Below, one piece after another: positions 1 to 11,000 of a stretch of 64,000 nucleotides of DNA. Position 1 is the first letter of the stretch; the number at the start of each line of letters is the position of its first letter. The DNA is from Purshia tridentata. Taxonomy: Eukaryota; Streptophyta; Magnoliopsida; Rosales; Rosaceae. The DNA lies in NCBI GenBank assembly GCA_003254885.1, contig QANT01000175.1, forward strand, positions 1-64,000, in the 5' to 3' direction. The position numbers and the translations under genes are program-made. The notes below the pieces were generated by a model, which was given only the letters and a program-made list of their open reading frames with translations, made no database searches and was not told where the DNA came from.

Positions 1-1290
1 TTCACAAAGTATTTCAATTTAATTTTTTATTTTTGACAATTTAAGAATTGAAGCATATGATTAAAAATAAAAAAAATTGTTGGAGGGTGACTTGAAAATT
101 CGCAAAAGAGTGGCTAGAAAAGTTGTCGGAGGTGGTCGGAAAAGTCACCGGTGGTGGTCGCTAGCAATTGTGGCCACATGTGAGAGAGAGAGAGAGGGTG
201 AGATAGTAGGATTTCAAATACGTAGTTGGAGAAGGTATATGAAATTCATAGATTTAGCCCTCTCAAATCAATTTTAGATTTGGACCAAATCCAAATACAC
301 TCCTTTAAATTATTCCAAACTAGATTCTTAACACGTGTTCAGCACATGTCCATTAAAATTTATATTATGTGGTTTTTTTATTTTTAAAATTTTTACATTT
401 TATAATTATATTCTTATTTATTAGGTTGAATGAAGGATATTTATGAGAATTTAAAATTTGGTGAAGCCTGTAACACCGAAAGTGTCTCCTGGCTTTATAA
501 TAATAAAGATAGATGAATTTGGATTTAGAGAGCTCAAATCCAAATCCAAATCTAAATCCAAATCACTCCCTATGTAAATGGGCCCTAAATATGTTTACTT
601 TTGGTGATTATGTTACGAAGACCGAAAAGACATTAAAAAAGCTTCCATGGACCTATAAAAACTTCTCTTGGTTTGATAACACCACAAGAATTGCAATCAA
701 GGTAGTATTAAAAAATCCGTCAAATTTGTATAAGTTTGTGATTAGCAATTATAGACTAACATGAGTACCATAGTAGTAGGAGTTTGATGATATAGCAATC
801 CAATCGGTCTAACAAGGCCTTTAGTACTATCATCTTCCAAAAAGCCCACAACACGATAGGGCCTCAACACAAGTTACGCAATAGCCCAACTGGCCCAGCA
901 ACCATAAGCAGCATAAGTGTAATGCACAATTTTGTGCAAATGTTATCTTTTCAGTCCTAATTTTCATTAACTAAGCATGCTGTGTGCATTTATGAAGACA
1001 TTTACCGAGGTAGTTGAAAGTTGACCAAGCTTTGTGGTTCCTATAAATGACTGACCAATAAAGGAAAAAGGAAGGAGGCAAAGAACCTTCCTTCTTTTTT
1101 TCCTCGGGTTTATACTTGATAGTATATATTTAATATTTATATAATGGTTGAAGTGGCAAACGTATTAGCTGTCTTGAGTAATGCACGCCAGCCATGACAC
1201 ACAAAATTAGCACAAAATTAGCACAAAATACCAAAAAAACTCCTTTTTTTATCTTTCTTTAAACCCACCACACCCCCAAAAGTTTGTGAC
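1..1290. other. Intergenic, no gene seen
   Basis: AT-rich flank before the bZIP gene. The open frames at 77-277 and 513-764 resemble no family I know and have low-complexity composition. A short GA run lies at about 181-197 and a short direct repeat of AGCACAAAATT near 1207-1230. The right end should hold the bZIP promoter. Confidence 0.6.
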
Positions 1291-1297
1291 CTTTCCC

Positions 1298-1304
1298 TAT
1301 AAAA
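1298..1304 (+). promoter_or_regulatory. Probable TATA box of the bZIP gene
   Basis: TATAAAA lies in a C-rich setting about 585 bases before the main start codon and about 320 bases before the conserved uORF. Transcription would begin near 1330, giving the long leader typical of S1 bZIP genes. The position is inferred from the motif alone. Confidence 0.55.
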
Positions 1305-1603
1305 CCCCCATTCCAGACCCTTCTCAACCTTCTTTCACCTCGCGTCTCATTCCGCATAAGTTTCTCCGCTACGCGTTTTAGATAAGTACTTGCCTTCTTT
1401 CTCTTTCTCTCTCTCTCATTCATAATTTTCATTTTCGCTTCTTCCTAGTCCACTTGTCTTTTTTGTTGATGTTTGATTAGTGCCTAGATCTGAAGTTAAT
1501 CTTGGGTTTTCGTATCGGGGGTTTGGATTTCTTGAATCGTATTTTATTTTCGGCTAGATCTGATTTGGGGCTCGGGAGTTCTGGGTTCTTGTAACCTACA
1601 TCA

Positions 1604-1624
1604 ATGAGTCTAGTGTTTTTATGA
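1604..1624 (+). CDS. Short uORF overlapping the SC-uORF start
   Basis: ATG AGT CTA GTG TTT TTA TGA. Its stop codon overlaps the SC-uORF start in an ATGA arrangement. Translation of this uORF would affect how often ribosomes start at 1621, through leaky scanning or termination-reinitiation. Clusters of uORFs are known in S1 bZIP leaders; its function here is inferred. Confidence 0.5.
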   Translation: MSLVFL

Positions 1625-1707
1625 CATACGCTATCCTCATGCGTCGAATTCGTTTGCTTCACTCCTTCTCAGTTGTCTTTCTCTACTGGTTCTACGTGTT
1701 CTCATGA
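1621..1707 (+). CDS. Sucrose-control uORF peptide (SC-uORF) in the bZIP leader
   Basis: This 28-codon upstream ORF starts ATG-ACA-TAC and ends in SFSVVFLYWFYVFS followed by TGA. The C-terminal stretch is essentially the conserved SC-peptide of plant group S1 bZIP leaders (Arabidopsis bZIP11/ATB2 type). In that family the nascent peptide stalls ribosomes when sucrose is high and so represses translation of the main bZIP ORF. An internal in-frame ATG lies at 1639. It ends 175 bases before the main ATG. A six-codon uORF (1604-1624) ends inside the start of this one (ATGA overlap), and a three-codon uORF lies at 1469-1480. The peptide match is seen directly; sucrose control is known for the family and inferred here. 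Confidence 0.93.
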   Translation: MTYAILMRRIRLLHSFSVVFLYWFYVFS

Positions 1708-1882
1708 ATTAATCGAATCAAATCGCCCTCTCTGATTCCAATTTCCCAGTTCTAATCCCAATTTTTTTTAGTCCAACTCTATAAACCCTTTTTATTTTAA
1801 TTTTCTTTACAAATTCCCATTTCTAATTCATCGAATTACAACCCATTCGATATTTATTTTTGGGTAAAATACCCACACAAAA

Positions 1883-2311
1883 ATGGCTTCGGTTCAGCGG
1901 CAATCAAGCTCAGGATCCGATGGGTCTGGCACGGTCGACGAAAGGAAGAGGAAGAGGATGCTGTCAAATCGGGAATCCGCCCGGCGGTCGCGGATGAAGA
2001 AGCAGAAGCAAATGGAGGATCTGACGGGCGAAATCAGCCGACTACAAATCTCAAACAGTCAGCTTGGGCATAATATTGATGCCAAAGAGCAAGCCTACGG
2101 TGAGGTGGAGTCCATGAACAATGTGATGAGGGCTCAAGTTATGGAACTGACTGACCGATTGCGTTCCTTGAACTCTGTCCTCCATATCTTTGAGGAGGTC
2201 AGTGGCCTCTCCGTCGACATCCCGGAGATTCCTGATCCTCTACTGAAGCCGTGGCAGCTTTCCTACCCCACTCATCCAATTCCGGCCTCTGCTGACATGT
2301 TTCTGGGTTGA
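1883..2311 (+). CDS. Group S1 bZIP transcription factor (bZIP11/bZIP44-like)
   Basis: A single-exon, 142-residue nuclear DNA-binding protein. The basic region at about residues 21-43 contains ERKRKRMLSNRESARRSRMKK, with the N-x7-R signature NRESARRSR. A leucine-zipper heptad run follows to about residue 100 (LTGEISRLQ...MELTDRLRSLNSVL). The intronless gene, the small size and the SC-uORF upstream all mark group S1 (bZIP1/2/11/44/53), which bind ACGT or G-box-like sites as heterodimers with group C bZIPs and reprogramme amino-acid and sugar metabolism under low energy. The start is the only sensible ATG (AAAATGGCT) and no other in-frame Met precedes the basic region. Translation is probably repressed by sucrose through the uORF. 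The exact orthologue within S1 is not settled. Confidence 0.95.
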   Translation: MASVQRQSSSGSDGSGTVDERKRKRMLSNRESARRSRMKKQKQMEDLTGEISRLQISNSQLGHNIDAKEQAYGEVESMNNVMRAQVMELTDRLRSLNSVLHIFEEVSGLSVDIPEIPDPLLKPWQLSYPTHPIPASADMFLG

Positions 2312-2495
2312 TCTATTCTTGGTCACTTTAGTTTTTGTGTTCATCGTAAAGTGCTTTGTCTTTGTGGTCTTTTGGTGATTACATTATCTTTGATGGTTTT
2401 TATTTGCCTTCGATAGTCTGTGTTTTAGTGTCTTAATAATGGCAGAGTCATGCAGTAGCAGTACGTTTGGTTCTGTGTCCGTGCCGTATGTACCA

Positions 2496-2585
2496 GGTTC
2501 ATCATCTTTGTATAATGAAATGTTTGTGGTCATCTTTGCAGGTTCATCATCTTTGTATAATGAAATGTTTGTGGTCATCTTTGCA
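2496..2585 (+). repeat. Perfect 45-bp tandem duplication in the bZIP 3' UTR
   Basis: Copies at 2496-2540 and 2541-2585 are identical, beginning GGTTCATCATC and ending ATCTTTGCA. It lies about 190 bases after the bZIP stop codon, probably in the 3' UTR. Perfect identity suggests a recent slippage event or collapsed assembly variation. Confidence 0.9.
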
Positions 2586-2589
2586 TTAT

Positions 2590-3320
2590 CACTGTTTCCA
2601 TGGTATTGCTTATTGATTGCATTATCCCAATTACAAGCCCTCCATTATGTGATTTGATTGGGAAACAGATTGTTTGTTTATTAGTTGTATATTCAATGGA
2701 AGTAGTGGTTGGTGATTAAAGTTGTAGGGGCAACTTATTCTCATGTTGGTGTGGTGGTTAGATATCTGAATTGAATTGAGAGAAAATGGACCGAGCCTCC
2801 GGAGTCCGGATAACTATAATTTCAACGTCTGGTTACCATTGAAACTGGCGTATGGGTTGGCAATCAACAACACGATTAACACGAGTCAATGGCTAATTTC
2901 GAAATATAATAAAGTTCCGTTTGAGCTTGGACAAAATCCAAAGCAAGACAAAGAAACGGTGATGGTTGATAAGTTGATCCATGCTTCGCGCTTGATGGTA
3001 GTCAATGTCATGAGCCTTAAATTAAGTAATTAATTAATTAATTTTAAAGCGACCAGACACTATACACCTTTGATAACTGTATTTAAAAATGAAGTAAAAG
3101 ATAAGAAAAAAGAAATAAAAAGCTTGTCTATAATATGTGGAAGCTAATAATAAATCAGCAATTCATGATCTTTCACATACGTACTAATGGTATGATGTGA
3201 AATAAAGTAAAACAAGGCCATAAACAGGTTTAATGTAGTTGTAACATAAAGAAAGTAGTAGTAAGAAATGTAGAACATGACAACCTCGTAAATAGGCAGT
3301 GAGGCAGTGATGACGAGGAA
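2590..3320. other. Convergent intergenic spacer, bZIP to CP12
   Basis: The space between the 3' ends of two convergent genes. The 2776-3033 frame has no recognisable domain. The left part should contain the bZIP polyadenylation region and the right part the CP12 3' UTR. Nothing else is visible. Confidence 0.5.
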
Positions 3321-3707
3321 TCAGTTGTCATAAGTGCGGCACTCGTCGGTTTCGGGGTTGTCCTTACAATAAGTCTCCAAAGGGTCGGAACTTTTCTTGT
3401 TGTCCCGGGCATGGCTGGCAGCAGCACTGAGCTCCTCAACCTCGTCCCAAGCGGCGACGCACTCACCACTGGCTGGGTCACCAGAGCAAGCCTCCTCTGC
3501 GCTCTTGATGCTGTCGGCTACCTTTTCAGATAATTTATCTGGGGCTGCAAACACGGGCCTAATCCTACTCATGCGACCACTGCCCAACTGGCTCGACCTT
3601 TTCCATGGGTTGTTCACCCATGATGACTTAGCTTTTGGTGTTTCTCTTGCTTTCGCCAACACTCTTGGGCTTGATAGGCTCAATCCGGCTACGCTACTTG
3701 TTGCCAT
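3321..3707 (-). CDS. CP12: CP12, chloroplast Calvin-cycle linker protein
   Basis: A single-exon, 128-residue precursor. CP12 is a small, partly disordered stromal protein that bridges NADP-GAPDH and phosphoribulokinase in the dark and is released when thioredoxin reduces it. The mature part carries both regulatory cysteine pairs, CSGDPASGEC and CKDNPETDEC, the central AWDEVEELSAAASHARD motif that contacts phosphoribulokinase, and the GAPDH-binding tail ECRTYDN. About 50 Ser/Ala/Arg-rich residues before this look like a transit peptide. The start at 3707 (AAAAATGGCA, giving MATSSVAG) matches family N-termini. A second in-frame ATG at 3767 would add 20 residues and is less likely. It resembles the CP12-1/2 type rather than the divergent CP12-3. 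Confidence 0.95.
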   Translation of the reverse strand: MATSSVAGLSLSSPRVLAKARETPKAKSSWVNNPWKRSSQLGSGRMSRIRPVFAAPDKLSEKVADSIKSAEEACSGDPASGECVAAWDEVEELSAAASHARDNKKSSDPLETYCKDNPETDECRTYDN

Positions 3708-3767
3708 TTTTCCTTCTGCTTCAGACTCTGCTCTGGTGATGATAACTGAGAAGTTGATAACGAGCAT

Positions 3768-4689
3768 CAGGATTTAATTGGGGCTCGCATTGTTTATGAT
3801 CACATACTTCTTATCGAATCACACCCAATCATATGCTTCCACGTCACAACTACTTCAGTAGATATTTTATGATAAAAAATATCGCACTTTTAAAGACGTG
3901 CCCAAATTTTGTTTGCAAGCCTCTGTTTCGTCGTTTTACTCTATGATTGTATGATATTTTAGACCTTCCCTTTCAATTATATTTACAGGTTTTGACATGA
4001 TATCAAAATATTCAGAGGCGTGAAGTACCTTCCATACTTTCTTAACCAATTGTAACTCCTCTCGCTAAAAGTCAACAAGTACACACCAAATCATGTTAGA
4101 ATTATTCACCAGATATTAACAAAGATTTAGAGGAACCCTGCTTCTCAATTCTTATATGAACAACAACTAATAAAATATACCTGTCTGCGTAAGCATTTCC
4201 TGTTTCATTCATTTGTATAATTTTTTCTAAGAAGGGTGTGCTGCAAGTATTGCAGAGACAATTTATCTCTATACCACATGTGTAGAATAATGTTCTCTTG
4301 CCACATATTCAATCGGGAGTTAAATGATCCAGAATCACAGCATACAAGAAAATATTTTTCATTGTAACGGCAGGAGAAACTCTAATCCCAATTAGGTTTC
4401 AACCAGCAAGATCTTCAAAGCCCCAGCTTGAACTTATACAAGATAAAAGAAACCAACTTCCACTAACACGCAAGTCCACATACAAACAACCGTCTCAAAA
4501 TCTAATGAGGAAATTGCATGCTTGAAAGATTATGAAACATAGAAAAGTGATTCTCATTACCGTACACGCATAACAAATTAACAGTAACATTTTGTGCATC
4601 TGTCCACTATCCAGTGACATTTACCCATCATTTCACACAAACAAAATACGGGAAACATCTGGAATCACAAGCACCTAGAAATGAGAAAC
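3768..4689. other. Intergenic, CP12 upstream region and LIP5 3' flank
   Basis: No gene seen. The part next to 3768 is the CP12 promoter and the part near 4689 the 3' end of LIP5 (transcribed leftward). No repeat or RNA gene was recognised. Confidence 0.5.
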
Positions 4690-7679
4690 TTACTGACCAG
4701 CTGATGGATTCGTTAACAATTCAAGTGATTTAATTAAGTGATCTACTGCAACAGACACATCATCAAATGCCAATGCCCCAACTGCAAATCTGGCAGCCTT
4801 ATGTGCCTCGGCAATTTGCTCAGGTGTTGGCTGGTAGCTGCTATCATACTGGTATGTCTTTGCAGGGGTAGGAGCAGGTTCTGAAGCAGTCCCATTTCTG
4901 TTGCTCGACTGGTATTGGGCAGCTGACGGGTAGTTTGTTGGTGAAGGAGCTGACGGGTAGTTTGTTGGTGAAGGATCAGAGCCCAGATGGTAAGAGGGAT
5001 AGTGGGATGAGACGGCTGGAATATTGCTTTCTGTAAAACTTGGATAAGATTGGAAATTCGGAAAGGAGTAATTAGTTTCATGTGAAGGATAGTTATGTGT
5101 CAAATGCTGTTGGGGTTCATGTGGGTAGGATTGCTGGTGGTATGGCTGAGAATAGTCAGAAGTTTCTGATCTATTTGTTGGGGGAGGTGGATGGAAATTA
5201 TGGGAAGGGTGACCACTAGTCGGGTAAGGTTGAGGTGGTGGCGAAATGTTAGTAGAATGCTGGTCTTTGACTTCATCATGGAACTGAGGTGATGATGGAA
5301 AGCTAGTAGAATGCTGGATGTTGACTTTATCATGAAACTGAGAAGCTGCAATGTTTGTAGAATGCTGGCTGTTGACTTCATCATAAAACTGGGGTGGTGG
5401 ATCAGATTGTGGTCCAGGACTGGTAACTGCAGTTTCACTAGGCCCAAGATCCTGCAAGGATAGACATAGTTGAAGATCAAATTAAACAAAAAGTAAAAAA
5501 TCATAAGCTAATTTTTCTCCACTAACAGAAACATCATTTTACTTTCTTAATATGTTTATAAACATGCAAAACATATACTCTTTCATTCAAATGAAGGGGC
5601 TTAATTGGAAAGGCATGGATTAACTATATCCTGCTTACAACCCCCACCACCTTATGCCCACAAGTATTGAATTTAGAATCATAGCTCGAATTTTATCACT
5701 TCTCAATGATACCAAATTGATGAAAGCAAAAATCCCTACACTATCCAACAAGTTCAAAAGAAAACTACTGCCAAGTTTAGAACCATACATATTGTCCACT
5801 AGTTGTACTTGATGGAACTGAAAAATCATCATCGCCAGCCGGGGGGCCTGCTTGAGGCTTCCTTCCTTCTTTTAAAGCTTTCCTTATATCTGCTGCTTTC
5901 CAAGCTGCATACTTCTGTTTCTGCTCAAGCTGTAAGAGATCATAAAAAATGTAAACTACCCAGAATCCAACTATATAACCTTCAAGTTAGTAATAACATG
6001 CAAAAGGAGAATGCATCACAAATCATTAAAAATACAATCCTATAACCCTAATGGAAAAGAATAAATGAAACTTCAGGTGGCATTGCGAAACATAACCAGA
6101 AACTCACATCAGGCTGAAGCACACCAAACTGGTTAAGAATCTCAAAGAAAATGCTTGCAGCATAGAATGTTTTTGCAGTATTCCTGTAACAAGCTCAAAA
6201 GAATAAATTCAGTATCACATATAATCATTCACTTCAATAAATTCAGTATCACATGTAATCATTCACTTCCAAAGAAAATGTAAAATCTTGTAAAGAAACA
6301 TGGACTGACAAACATAAAGAGAGAATTAAGACAGGAGCTCTGCATTTAATGAAACCTAGAGGTGTGGAGATCAATAGTTGAACTCTCAGAAATTAAAATA
6401 AATAGATGGCTCATAAAGACATAAGAACTCAATCCATTTTCAAAGAATATGCATTACCAAGAAAAAATTGACTTACAAATCTGCTCGACCAGCACGATCT
6501 TGCTTGTCTGCCTTCCCAAAGACATTTAAGGCAAATCCCTCAAGATACAGATTGTCTTCAGGCCCCAACTTCAGTGACTTCTTATCCTATAGAGCAAAAG
6601 TATCAATTAGGGGCATAGAAATCTATGAATTTTATCATAAAATAACTTAGCCTAAACAGCAGCAAAACAAGTATTCTGGTTATAATATTGGTCACATTCA
6701 AGACTAGTCATGGGAAAAAGTTACAACAGGGCCTATACAAACTTAATGCAACAACAACCTAGTTCGCATTCCTCACACTAAAACTAACCATCTTTGCTCC
6801 GTAAAGAGTAATTCTGAAAGCCCTCGTGTATGAAGTTCCAATTAAATGGAATAATTAATTATATGAACCCCGAAAATCCTTAAAAGAGAAATTGATAAGT
6901 AGAACGATGAATGCTCTTGTTGTTTAAAAATCAACCAATTCTTCTTTGATACAAAAATCAACCATTTCTTCATTACGGAGGCAAATAAATAGGAAAAAAT
7001 GCGAAGGGCACTACAAGAAGCAGAAATGTATCATTGTTTCAGTTGCAAACCGAATCCCAACAATTTATTTTGCACATTGAAATTAGGTTACACGAAACCT
7101 AAGCACTAGAGCAACTAAAAACCAGGGTCAATTAAGATTTTTACACTCAATTTCCAGTAATTGAAGCATAAACTGCAGTCATGCGAGCTTAAAATTTCAT
7201 TATTGTTTTCCTCAGTTTTCTCCGAATCCAAACAGACACAAACAAATTAAAAAAACAAATCCCACATTTCCAAAATAAAAAGCGTTAAGAAGAAGAAAGG
7301 ACCTTTTCAAGTTGCTTCATGAGGGAAATTAGGAGGGAATTGGTGGTCTTGGTACGCTCGTTCGGAGGGATCTTCAGCCCTCGCTCCATTGCGTATAGTC
7401 GACCTAAAATCAATACAAAGATAACAAAACTAAATTAGTTCAAATATTAATTATAAAGAACTCACGAGGATGTGGGATTGGTAGCTAGCAAGACATCGAC
7501 TTGGCAGATAGGGTTTCAGAGCTAATAATTCGTACGGTTTCAATGTTTATCTTTCTGTTAGGGCCAGAGAGAGAGAGAGAGTTACAGTAATAAGCGACCA
7601 TCGGTTCGTGTTTCTGCAACTCATCGGCTCGTTGGAGGTACGGTAAGAGAAGCTTCGCGGGCTCGTTATCGCTCGCCAT
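4690..7679 (-). CDS. LIP5: LIP5 / Vta1-like ESCRT regulator
   Basis: Six exons on the minus strand: 7586-7679, 7303-7403, 6477-6586, 6108-6183, 5789-5929 and 4690-5451, joined in frame to 427 residues. LIP5 is the plant Vta1 homologue: it binds the AAA ATPase SKD1/Vps4 and stimulates it during multivesicular-body sorting on late endosomes. The N-terminal MIT-like region (residues 1 to about 160) carries LLPYLQRADELQKHEP, YYCRLYAMERG and KTFYAASIFFEIL. A long Pro/His/Tyr/Ser-rich linker follows. The C-terminal Vta1 domain includes AHKAARFAVGALAFDDV and KSLELLTNPSAG, which binds Vps4. Length agrees with Arabidopsis LIP5 (about 420). The first intron splits the Cys codon of YYC. The linker holds a threefold repeat (residues 195-243) and a duplicated PSPTNYPSA. 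A CT run lies just before the start. Confidence 0.95.
5245..5391 (-). repeat. Threefold peptide repeat in the LIP5 linker
   Basis: Residues 195-243 hold three copies of a unit of about 16 residues with the pattern QFxDxVxxQHST: QFYDEVNSQHST, QFHDKVNIQHST, QFHDEVKDQHST. The DNA copies are diverged, so this is an older in-frame tandem expansion. Confidence 0.85.
6202..6269. repeat. 34-bp tandem duplication in a LIP5 intron
   Basis: Copies at 6202-6235 and 6236-6269 begin AATAAATTCAGTATCACAT and differ by one base. They lie in the intron between exons 2 and 3 of LIP5, just upstream of the exon 3 acceptor. No function is implied. Confidence 0.85.
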
Positions 7680-7695
7680 CTATGGCTTCGTCTGC

Positions 7696-7742
<47 letters not shown>

Positions 7743-8016
7743 TGGGCGAGGCAAGCTTAGAGTACAAGGCAGAGGATGATCATGGTACGACGTCGTCGGC
7801 GTCAACACCTAAGCCAGATAGTAACCGGCCCAGGCCCAATTAACTGGAGGACCCACCATGCCCAATTGGCCACTGATAGCAGTGGCGCATAACTTTTTAT
7901 TTGATTGTACTTTACAGACTTTCTATAGACTTTTAGTACAACACAAAACAGTGGCACGAAAGAGGTAAAGTAAACTATCAAAAATAAAAAATCAAGGGGT
8001 GGGGGGGTTGAATGAT
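7680..8016. promoter_or_regulatory. Divergent promoter shared by LIP5 and CGEP
   Basis: The two start codons face away from each other only 337 bases apart, so both core promoters and 5' UTRs must lie here. On the LIP5 side there is a pure GA/CT dinucleotide run (7697-7738), about 18 bases before the LIP5 ATG and therefore probably in its 5' UTR. No clear TATA box is seen for either gene, as is common for housekeeping genes. Confidence 0.7.
7697..7738. repeat. (GA)n microsatellite, about 21 units
   Basis: An uninterrupted AG run on the plus strand, read as CT on the LIP5 sense strand, in its leader. CT-rich leader tracts are common in plants and often length-variable. Confidence 0.95.
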
Positions 8017-11000
8017 ATGATGCTCCTTCACAAAGTCTATCATCGCCTATCACTTCTCTCCCTCACTCCACACTCTTTCGCTTTCAGACCCGCCCAGCTC
8101 CCTTCGGTCCTTTCACCCGCGCACCTCAGAACACCACGCTCCCGAAACGACACCGTAAGGTCCATCAGAACGACCGCCATCATGGCTAGCTCTAGGCTCC
8201 GCAACCTCATCCCAGTCAACGCGGTCCCGGCGGAGGATGGTGGTGGTGGGACCTCCAACGGCTCTGTCTCTTCTACCACAGTTACCTCTGCACTTGAAGA
8301 TGAAGGTATTTCATTACAACATACATATATATATATACATATGCATGTATATTTGTTGTAGAATATGGAGTTTGATAACTAGCTGAATAATCATTTCGAA
8401 CCGAAAAACTGAGTTGAATTTTAGCACTTGTAATTTGCTGGATTTTCTCACAGCCTAGTGTTTAGTGATTCATCTGAGCTATGAATTTTAAAGCTGAAGA
8501 ATTTTCTCTATGAATGTAAATATGTAGAAGTGTTGGGAGTTAGATATCGTCTTCCTCCACAAGAAATTAAGGATATCGTTGATGCTCCACCGCTTCCCGC
8601 CTTGTCATTCTCACCAAACAGGGATAAAATACTGTTTCTCAAGCGGAGAGCTTTGCCGCCATTGGAAGAACTTTCAAGACCAGAGGAAAAGCTTGCTGGT
8701 GTTCGTATTGACGGAAAATGCAATACAAGGACTCGGATGTCATTTTATACTGGTATTGGGATCCATCAATTATTGCCTGATGGTACCCTTGGTCCCGAAA
8801 TAGAGGTACATGGATTCCCTGACGGTGCTAAGATCAATTTTGTTACTTGGTCCCCGGATGGTCGCCATTTAGCCTTCACCATCCGATTTGATGAGGGAGA
8901 AAATGCTAGCAGTAAGCTTAGAGTGTGGGTTGCCCAAGTGGAAACTGGGATTGCTAGACCTTTGTTCAAGTCACAAGAAATTTGTTTGAATGCGGTTTTT
9001 GACAATTTTGTTTGGGTGAATGACTCTTCTTTGATAGTTTGCACCATTCCTCTGTCTCGTGGAGACCCGCCAAAGAAACCTTTGGTTCCTTTTGGACCTA
9101 AAATTCAATCTAACGAGCAGAAAAACATTATTCAAGTTAGGACCTTCCAGGATTTGTTGAAGGATGAGTATGATGAAGATTTGTTTGACTACTATGCCAC
9201 CACACAACTTGTATTGGCTTCATTAGATGGGACGGTGAAAGAAATTGGTCCACCGGCTGTATATACATCAATGGACCCCTCTCCAGATCAGAAATACCTT
9301 TTAATTAGTTCAATTCACCGACCATACTCTTTTATTGTACCATGCGGAAGATTTCCAAAGAAGGTAGATGTGTGGACAGCTGATGGGACTTTTGTTAGAC
9401 AACTCTGTGATTTGCCTCTTGCTGAGGACATCTCCATTGCTTTCAGTAGTGTGCGAAAAGGGATGCGTTCTATCAACTGGAGAGCAGATAAACCATCAAC
9501 ACTCTATTGGTATATATATCTAGCCCTGCTTTTAAACTATTTGGATATCTTCAATGACATCTGTTTGAGATCTTATTTATCTCTCTTATGATATCATAAG
9601 AGTGAAATATGAGAACATGCATTCAATAAGGATTTTCTATGGAGGAGTAAAATTCATGGTTTCTTGTAGTGATAGTTAGTTTTCTAAATTTTTAATTAAA
9701 TATAAGTCCAGCACATGCGCTTGAAAAATGAAATAGTAGAATGACATTCTATACTTTGTTAAAATTCCACATTACTGTTATTAGACTAATATTTCTTCTG
9801 TAATGGCTTTAGATTTTTTAATTTTATCCTACAGTGCATTGCCATTCCCAAATGTATCAATGATATAAACAATTTACAGAAGAAACTTTAATCACTGCTT
9901 ATATGACCTGATCGTGGACCAGGCCTCAGGTCAACTTCTAATTCCCTTTTTTGTTGGGTTTTCTCTAGACCCATTCAGAATTTGACATCTCCAATCCCTA
10001 GCCTAACCCTAAACCATGGTCAGGTCTACATGTGACTTTTAGAGTTGTTTGTCTATATGGTTTTGGTTACTTGTTTGACTCTCTGATATTACTAGGGTTG
10101 AGACCCAAGATGAAGGGGATGCAAAAGTGGAAGTTTCTCCGCGTGATATTATTTATACACAGTCTGCTGAGCCACTAGAAGGTGAAGGGCCAACAATCTT
10201 ACACAAACTTGATCTCCGTTATGGGTATGAACTTGAGCCATTAATATTTTCTTCTATTGGCATAATAACAAGATAAACACTGAAATGGTGGGTTTGACCT
10301 GGAGAAAAGGTGCAAACTTCTTTATATGTCTGTTTTATTGGGATGTGGAAATAATGGTGTTTCCAAAAGTTAATTTATGTCTAAAGACTTCTGAAAAATG
10401 TGCTAAGGAAGCATAAGATACTTCATGATGGGCCCAACACTAGCAATACTTGTTTTGATGCATGTGAACTCTTCATTTTCACAGAGGGATTTCTTGGTCT
10501 GATGATTCACTCGCTCTAGTCTACGAGTCTTGGTACAAAACACGGAAAACAAGAACCTGGGTAATTTCTCCTGGATCAAATGATGTCAGTCCGCGCATCC
10601 TATTTGATAGGTCATCAGAAGATGTGTACTCCGATCCTGGCTCTCCCATGCTGCGTAGAACTCCCGCTGGGACATATGTGCTTGCAAAAGTAAAGAAGGA
10701 AAATGATGAAGGCACTTATATACTACTGAATGGAAATGGTGCTACACCAGAGGGGAATATTCCATTCCTTGATTTGTTTGACATGTAGGTGTTTTAAATT
10801 TACTTGTTTCTGTTGTGTTCTCAAGTGCTCATTTGTGCTGTAGTGGTCTAAACCAAATTCTTTCAGAAATACAGGCAATAAAGAAAGAATATGGAAGAGT
10901 GACAAAGAAAAGTATTATGAGACTGTTGTTGCTTTAATGTCTGATGAGAAAGAAGGGGATCTGCCAATTGATCACTTGAAAATATTGACTTCCAAAGAGT

